DNA from: Hyphomicrobiales bacterium
Lineage (GTDB): Bacteria > Pseudomonadota > Alphaproteobacteria > Rhizobiales > JAJFHR01
Direction: 5' to 3'
Length of the DNA: 18,572 nt
Assembly: GCA_021775515.1 (NCBI GenBank)
Contig: JAJFHR010000200.1
Span: forward strand, 1-18,572
The notes under the pieces are model-generated. The model was not told the origin of the DNA and searched no databases. It was given only the letters and a program-made list of their open reading frames with translations. The position numbers and the translations under genes are program-made. Positions 13,854 to 18,572 of this stretch are shown here, piece by piece; within the stretch, counting starts at the first letter, position 1, and every line of letters begins with the position of its first letter.

Positions 13854-16800
13854 ATGATGGGATCAGCTGCAACCAAGACATCAAAGGATAAAACGGCCGC
13901 CCAGGTTGAAGGGCATTCGCAGAAATCGTCGCAACAACCGGCGCTCTCCGGTAATCAGGCTGGAATAACGGGGCTGCAGGAGTTAGCGGGAAACCGGGCG
14001 GTGAATCAGGCGCTGGATTCAGAAAATGATAACGCTCATCAGACTGGCGTGACCCGTGACAGCATGGACCATACCGCCAATAGCGAGCTGAAGACTCTGC
14101 CGAGTGCCAATGCGACCGTTGCGGATGCCAAAGGGCTGCCGCCCGCTGTCAGATCGGTACTAACCGGCGGGGGCGGAAGTCCGCTTGAGCCTGGTATCCG
14201 GCGTTTTATGGAGTCGCGTTTTGGCTATGATTTTAGTCCGGTAAGAATACATACTAGTGCATCGGCGTCAGATTCGGCTAGACAGGTGAATGCAGCGGCA
14301 TATACGGTGGGGAAGGATGTGGTGTTTGGCGAGGGGCGGTATGCGCCGGGGTCGCTTGCCGGAAAAGAATTGATGGCGCATGAGTTGGCGCATACGGTTC
14401 AGCAACACCCTCAGCATCGAAACAGTCCCCCGTTGTCGAGCGCTAGCAGGTCGGAACAAGAAGCGAGTGTCGCGGCTAACGCTGTGCTTGGAGGTCAGCA
14501 TGTCGCCCAACAAGCATCAACAGCAGTCGGTATTGCCCGACAGGAATTGGTCGAGAACGATTCTCAACGGCTAGAAGATCTGATACGCCAGATTGAGACG
14601 ATCCTTGAGCGACAGGAGTTTTTGGTTCTCACCGATGAATACAAGCAAGAGGAGTTTTCCACATTGCAAAAGCTGGTGATGGAATTCATGGAGCGAGCGG
14701 CTCTGCAACCAAGCCTATTTCATGAACATTCAGACCTAATATTCCGCTCTATACGCGCGCTGTGGCCAACAGATATCCGTGCTAATAAACAATCTTTGCC
14801 ATTCATTAATCGGGCCGTATCAACCTCAAGTACAGTTCTAAATGAGGAGCGAAATGAGGAGCGTCGTCAGGAAGAAGAGGCCTGGAATCTGCTAACCAGG
14901 GTTCCTGGACCAATAAGCAATGAAGCCGCTCCCTTCGGAAATGTAATGTCCGACCAGTTCGCGGATGACGAGCTATATTTTGATAATCGCTATGTGACAC
15001 GCGTGCACCCCAGGACAGATACTCGTCGCCGCTTCGCCTTTAGTAAAGCCGAGGAAGTACGAAAAACAAGGGTACGTGTGACTTACGCCAATTTATTGGT
15101 CATGGCTGCAAGCGGGGAAAATTTCAGCAATCTGGTTCGGCGCTTAAAAGGTTCCCACGATTTTGTGGGAAGTGACAAGGCACGCCAGCATTTTGCAGAC
15201 TTCATCGTTAGCGACTGGGCACAGCGCTTGCTGGCAGCGTTCCATATGCGGCGCGGGCACTTTGCTCGGCGTACGGAACACGCACGAAAGATCCATGAAC
15301 AACTTGCCTGGGTGCAGCAGGGTCTTGCCCTTGCCCCTCAGTATGCAGATCTATTGTGGACGGAGGAATCGATAGAGGCGGTGGAGCAAAACATCAACCA
15401 AAAACCGTGGAAGATGAAAACATTTCGGCATGTGCTCGATGTCGAAGCCACGGTTGGTAATGAGTTTGGCAACAGAATAATATTGAACCATGATGGTGGG
15501 TTAGTGTGGTTCGGGCTAGGAGGCTATGTCTATGTACAGCACAAGCAATACTTTATTAAACAAGTAGCGGGGTATAGCCAGTTCACACAAACTTTGGAGA
15601 AAAAAACAAGGGGGTTGTTTTATGTGTCGACTTACCTTGGCAAGGCCGTGCTCATGGCCGCGTCATTTAGTCGAGTGCTAGCCCCTGCTGCACAAATGGG
15701 TTTATACGCAATAGAAAAAGATATAGCCGAATACGAAAGAAGGCCGGCCCCTCGGCGTCCATCTGTTTTCGAACTAGGTAAAGAATTGCTTTCACCTGGG
15801 AAACAGGTTGTTGTAGATCTGGCATCAGGCAAATCTCTAGGGAATACAGCCGAGAACTATGCCTTTAATAAGGGAATGGACGTTGGAGGAAGTGTTGTAC
15901 TAGGCCAAGTTTCGAAGAAGGTTCAGAAGAGCCGTAACCTTCGGACTGACTCTGAAAAACTACCCGCCACGGCAAAAGGTGCTGTCGGGCAGAAACCCAA
16001 ATCTCCGGCGGAGGCTGAAACGAGCACAATACCTCCGTACAGGGTCGAGCCAGAAGTAGCTTCCCCAGAGGTAGAAGCGCCGGGAGGCATGGGTCCAAAA
16101 CCAGATGAACCATTTCCACGACGAATACGAATGGACGAGGAACCCAAGCAAATTAATAAAAAGGGACCTGACGCAAAATCGCCACGTGAGCGACCACCGA
16201 ATTTCAAACCGGTAGAGGTGCCATCGACTAAGGTGTCACAAGAAGTCCCTCCCCGCACCCGCAGGATAGGAGATGCCAAGATGTCGCGGGGCAAGGGCGC
16301 AGCAAACGATCCAGTTAAGAATGAACCTCTGAATGCGATGAAGGGACCAAAGAAACCGTCAACAATAAATAGGAACAAGCCCCCGCAGCCTTCGAGGAAA
16401 AGAGGTCTGACCTCTAAAACCACACCAGAAGGAAAGAGGAGGTCGGTGCCAGAAAATGGTGCCCAGACTCCTAAAGTTGCAGAAGCTGAAGACAGAATCC
16501 TAATTCACGACAGTGAGCTGCGGGCAGCACGCAACAGAGCGGAAGCATCTCTTGGACGAACTTTGACTCCCGAGGAGATCAGGCAGTTGGACATCATCAT
16601 AACGTTCGAAAAGACCACGAGCGAAAAGAGGGCTATGTCCGAAAAGGGAGGACGCGTGGAATCCGAACTGCATGAAGTTCCAGGCGAACGGGGAGCACCC
16701 TACCTTCGACGTGGAGAGCGCATGCCGGGCACGTCCGAGGTGCCCCCGCGCATCAAGAAGAGTGAGAAGGATAGGCTTAGAAAGAAAGCGCGAAAAATGG

Positions 16801-17363
16801 CTGAAGCCGAGTTAATGGGGGCGTTGAATGATCCAAGTCAGAGTAATCCGAGAACACAGGAAACGCTCGGGTATCTTACTCCCGACCAGGTCGAGGATTT
16901 TCTCCGGACGAAAGCTCTTCCGGAGGGGATGGAGTTCGACCATTACATGGGCCTGGCCGACTTTTTGGAATGGGGACATCTGTCCGAAACCGGCGTTATC
17001 TTACCGAGAATCATTCATCGCGCCGGGGGTCACGGGACCGACGTGACCTATCCTCGAGAAACAGCGAGCCCCCGTGATCCCAACTTCGAGGAAACTTATG
17101 GTTTTCAAGTGGATAGGTCGGCTAAGAAACACGCGCGCGGCAGGCAGGGTGAAGTCGCAGAAGGCACCGCTACAACGGGAGATTTAGACATCGATATCAT
17201 GAAAGAGCAGAAAGTAAGATTGGCCATGGAACGTAAGGACCTCGCTAGGTTACAGGAGCGCGCGGAGCGAAACCCAAATCCGAAGCTCGATGCGAAGATC
17301 CGAGAAAAGGAGAAATTGATCCGCGGAAGGGAGCAAGTGCTCAGGTTATATGAAGACAATTAA
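13854..17363 (+). CDS. DUF4157 eCIS effector with divergent C-terminal tail
   Basis: A 1169-aa protein likely carried by the injection system. The N-terminal part has the family signature LQELAGNRAV (about 41-50). The DUF4157 domain (about 110-185) has GIRRFMESRFGYDFSPVRIH and the metalloprotease-like LMAHELAHTVQQ (His176, Glu177, His180), with a possible third ligand in SEQEAS (about 200-204). A helical middle and the GMDVGGSVV segment (about 673-681) precede a Pro/Lys-rich linker (about 716-870). The tail (about 880-1169) has EFDHYMGL (Asp1029-His1030) and HRAGGHGTD (His1055, His1060), which could be an HNH-like nuclease, but no toxin family is certain. ATG 13854 or 13857 may be the start. 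No immunity gene is visible. Confidence 0.82.
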   Translation: MMGSAATKTSKDKTAAQVEGHSQKSSQQPALSGNQAGITGLQELAGNRAVNQALDSENDNAHQTGVTRDSMDHTANSELKTLPSANATVADAKGLPPAVRSVLTGGGGSPLEPGIRRFMESRFGYDFSPVRIHTSASASDSARQVNAAAYTVGKDVVFGEGRYAPGSLAGKELMAHELAHTVQQHPQHRNSPPLSSASRSEQEASVAANAVLGGQHVAQQASTAVGIARQELVENDSQRLEDLIRQIETILERQEFLVLTDEYKQEEFSTLQKLVMEFMERAALQPSLFHEHSDLIFRSIRALWPTDIRANKQSLPFINRAVSTSSTVLNEERNEERRQEEEAWNLLTRVPGPISNEAAPFGNVMSDQFADDELYFDNRYVTRVHPRTDTRRRFAFSKAEEVRKTRVRVTYANLLVMAASGENFSNLVRRLKGSHDFVGSDKARQHFADFIVSDWAQRLLAAFHMRRGHFARRTEHARKIHEQLAWVQQGLALAPQYADLLWTEESIEAVEQNINQKPWKMKTFRHVLDVEATVGNEFGNRIILNHDGGLVWFGLGGYVYVQHKQYFIKQVAGYSQFTQTLEKKTRGLFYVSTYLGKAVLMAASFSRVLAPAAQMGLYAIEKDIAEYERRPAPRRPSVFELGKELLSPGKQVVVDLASGKSLGNTAENYAFNKGMDVGGSVVLGQVSKKVQKSRNLRTDSEKLPATAKGAVGQKPKSPAEAETSTIPPYRVEPEVASPEVEAPGGMGPKPDEPFPRRIRMDEEPKQINKKGPDAKSPRERPPNFKPVEVPSTKVSQEVPPRTRRIGDAKMSRGKGAANDPVKNEPLNAMKGPKKPSTINRNKPPQPSRKRGLTSKTTPEGKRRSVPENGAQTPKVAEAEDRILIHDSELRAARNRAEASLGRTLTPEEIRQLDIIITFEKTTSEKRAMSEKGGRVESELHEVPGERGAPYLRRGERMPGTSEVPPRIKKSEKDRLRKKARKMAEAELMGALNDPSQSNPRTQETLGYLTPDQVEDFLRTKALPEGMEFDHYMGLADFLEWGHLSETGVILPRIIHRAGGHGTDVTYPRETASPRDPNFEETYGFQVDRSAKKHARGRQGEVAEGTATTGDLDIDIMKEQKVRLAMERKDLARLQERAERNPNPKLDAKIREKEKLIRGREQVLRLYEDN

Positions 17364-17391
17364 CGAGAATAATAACGGGGGAACACGTTTT

Positions 17392-17502
17392 ATGGTTGTC
17401 ATGAGCCTCGGTGATATCAACGCATGGCCTTCTGGCTCTAAATTCCTAGGGCTACAGACAAGACGCTGTAACAGCGTAACACCAGATGTAACCATACAAT
17501 AA
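17392..17502 (+). CDS. Possible 36-aa small protein after the effector
   Basis: A short ORF (MVVMSLGDINAWPSGS...) begins 28 nt after the effector stop, with GGGGGA about 9 nt before its ATG. It is too short for a normal immunity protein and contains a hairpin-forming stretch (17463-17477). No family recognised. It may be chance. Confidence 0.2.
   Translation: MVVMSLGDINAWPSGSKFLGLQTRRCNSVTPDVTIQ
17463..17477. repeat. Small perfect hairpin downstream of effector gene
   Basis: ACGCTG (17463-17468) and CAGCGT (17472-17477) flank TAA. No T-run follows, so it is not a clear terminator; the DUF4255 gene starts about 100 nt further on. Beyond it, 17503-17580 is AT-rich with nothing I can identify. 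Confidence 0.35.
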
Positions 17503-17580
17503 GGGAAAAACGGGGCCAGATTCTTAAAACTAACTAAGCTATCCATTGATGAATTAATAAGATTAGAAAATATAGAGCCA

Positions 17581-18504
17581 ATGATTCCTCACCTAAACAA
17601 CCTACTCCGCGACCTGTTCCTAACCGAACAGGTCCCCGACCTCACCGACGAGGGGCAGATCCGCTTCCAGCCTCCGGACGAGGATTGGAGGGGTAATGTG
17701 GGTCGTCTGCAGAGTATTGCGCTGAATATTTATCTCGTCGATTTACGTGAAAACCGCAAGCTGCGCTCCAACGAGCGCAAACGCAGCATCGATAACGGCA
17801 TCGTCAGTGAGGAGCCGGCGCCAATGCGGATTGACTGTCACTATCTGATCACCGCCTGGAGCTCGGCTGACGTGACGCCAGCTATCGAACCGACGCTGGA
17901 TGAACATGCGCTGCTTTATCAGATCACGGCGGTGCTGAAAAATAACGAACCGCTGAATCCGTCACGCATCTATCCGCCGGATTCTGTTGCGTTGAATGCG
18001 GTGCCGGCGTTAATTCGCGAAGCGGATTTGCCGACCGCGGTGCTACCGGCGGAAGGCTTTCCAAAACTAGCCGAGTTTTGGGGCGCGATGGGAGCGAACC
18101 ATCGCTGGAAGCCCGCAGTGTATCTGGTGGTGACCTTGCCGGTGGCGTTTGACACCGAGATTGCCGGGCCCATGGTCACCACGCGCATTACCGAATACCG
18201 GCAAACTGGTCACCCGGGAACGGCAGATGTATGGATACAGATTGGCGGGCATGTGCTGGATGCCACCAACCTTCAGGACGAAGACGAAAAACCATTACCT
18301 GTCGTAGATGCCTGGGTTGAGCTACTAAACCGGGATGATGAACGGTTGCAGTTGACGCAGACCAACGCACAAGGACGCTTTACCTTTGGCGAACTGCGCC
18401 CGGCTAAGTATCGGCTACGAACGGAAGGAACAGGCCAAGGTAAGCTGGCACGGGATATCGATGTACCTTCGTCAACCGGCGAATACGACTTGAAATACGA
18501 CTAA
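17581..18504 (+). CDS. DUF4255 tail-terminator protein (Afp16/Pvc16-like)
   Basis: A 307-aa structural protein. Residues about 1-200 match DUF4255 (IPHLNNLLRDLF at the start, MRIDCHYLITAWS, EHALLYQITAVLKNN), the family that caps the distal end of the sheath and tube in eCIS particles. The last 90 residues (about 215-300) look like a carboxypeptidase-regulatory/transthyretin-like beta sandwich: VVDAWVELLN, LTQTNAQGRFTFGELRPAKY. Such tails occur in some DUF4255 proteins and may be exposed on the particle. The Shine-Dalgarno before ATG 17581 is weak. The sheath gene follows after 18 nt with a strong ribosome site. Confidence 0.9.
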   Translation: MIPHLNNLLRDLFLTEQVPDLTDEGQIRFQPPDEDWRGNVGRLQSIALNIYLVDLRENRKLRSNERKRSIDNGIVSEEPAPMRIDCHYLITAWSSADVTPAIEPTLDEHALLYQITAVLKNNEPLNPSRIYPPDSVALNAVPALIREADLPTAVLPAEGFPKLAEFWGAMGANHRWKPAVYLVVTLPVAFDTEIAGPMVTTRITEYRQTGHPGTADVWIQIGGHVLDATNLQDEDEKPLPVVDAWVELLNRDDERLQLTQTNAQGRFTFGELRPAKYRLRTEGTGQGKLARDIDVPSSTGEYDLKYD

Positions 18505-18522
18505 ATTCAGGAGGAGAACATT

Positions 18523-18572
18523 ATGGCAGTGCAAGTTTCCTATCCGGGTGTTTATATCGAGGAGTTCGCGCC
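18523..18572 (+). CDS. Contractile tail sheath protein, N-terminal part only
   Basis: Cut by the window edge; 16 codons are visible: MAVQVSYPGVYIEEFA, the classic N terminus of phage- and eCIS-type sheath proteins (YPGVYIEE). AGGAGGAG at 18509-18516 is a strong Shine-Dalgarno, in line with the high copy number of sheath subunits. Its presence after DUF4255 confirms that this is a contractile injection locus. Confidence 0.88.
   Translation, partial: MAVQVSYPGVYIEEFA

Noticed and set aside
15923..16423. 166-aa minus-strand open frame
   Set aside because: It lies wholly opposite the effector's Pro/Lys-rich linker. Its Gly/Ser/Phe-rich composition is what the antisense of such a linker gives, and there is no ribosome site or family match.
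17500..17530. IS-end-like stretch (CGGGGCCAGATTC)
   Set aside because: It recalls sequences linked to small transposons, but there is no transposase, matching second end or target duplication here.

Overview
The window looks like part of a proteobacterial accessory chromosome region. The moderate GC content, the NtrC-type/sigma-54 regulation and the style of the mobile genes suggest a betaproteobacterium. A Nitrosomonas-like ammonia oxidiser is my best guess, from general impression only; no marker gene here proves it. Two blocks are joined by a worn stretch.

Left block (1 to about 6400, genes on +): a tRNA-anchored integrative element. A 3' remnant of a tRNA-Thr(CGT) gene (minus strand, 87-132) marks an attachment site. 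It is flanked by pairs of 11-bp-phased direct repeats and followed by a 34-bp AT-rich dyad and a P4-type tyrosine integrase. Then come an unknown gene, an AlpA/excisionase-like HTH protein, an unknown 204-aa protein, and a family A DNA polymerase with an N-terminal DEDDy 3'-5' exonuclease. Three evenly spaced GCACC-N5-GGT dyads and an AT-rich tract follow, then a small basic protein and a Nu1-like DNA-binding protein. The last piece is a ParB-like gene broken by two frameshifts. The polymerase with repeats plus an AT-rich tract suggests that the element may replicate itself.

Middle (6386-9132, mostly minus strand): a translationally coupled two-gene cassette encodes a HipA-fold kinase and a HipA-N/HIRAN-like partner. 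Upstream of it, about eight degenerate repeats are arrayed with a strict 48-nt period (8111-8495). A decayed minus-strand gene of unknown family (8532-9132) follows.

Right block (9282 to the end, genes on +): the start of an extracellular contractile injection system (eCIS) locus. A sigma-54 activator whose receiver has lost its phospho-acceptor Asp precedes a 500-bp regulatory region. That region holds TGTCACA/TGTGACA dyads (likely activator sites) and a consensus-perfect -24/-12 promoter. The promoter drives a DUF3467 protein, a double-AAA eCIS ATPase (4-nt overlap), a 1169-aa DUF4157 protein with HELAH motif and a divergent C-terminal tail (a likely loaded toxin or effector), a DUF4255 (Afp16/Pvc16-like) tail-terminator protein, and the first codons of a contractile tail sheath protein cut by the window edge. 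The arrangement predicts a dedicated switch: local activator, UAS, sigma-54 promoter, whole injection machine.
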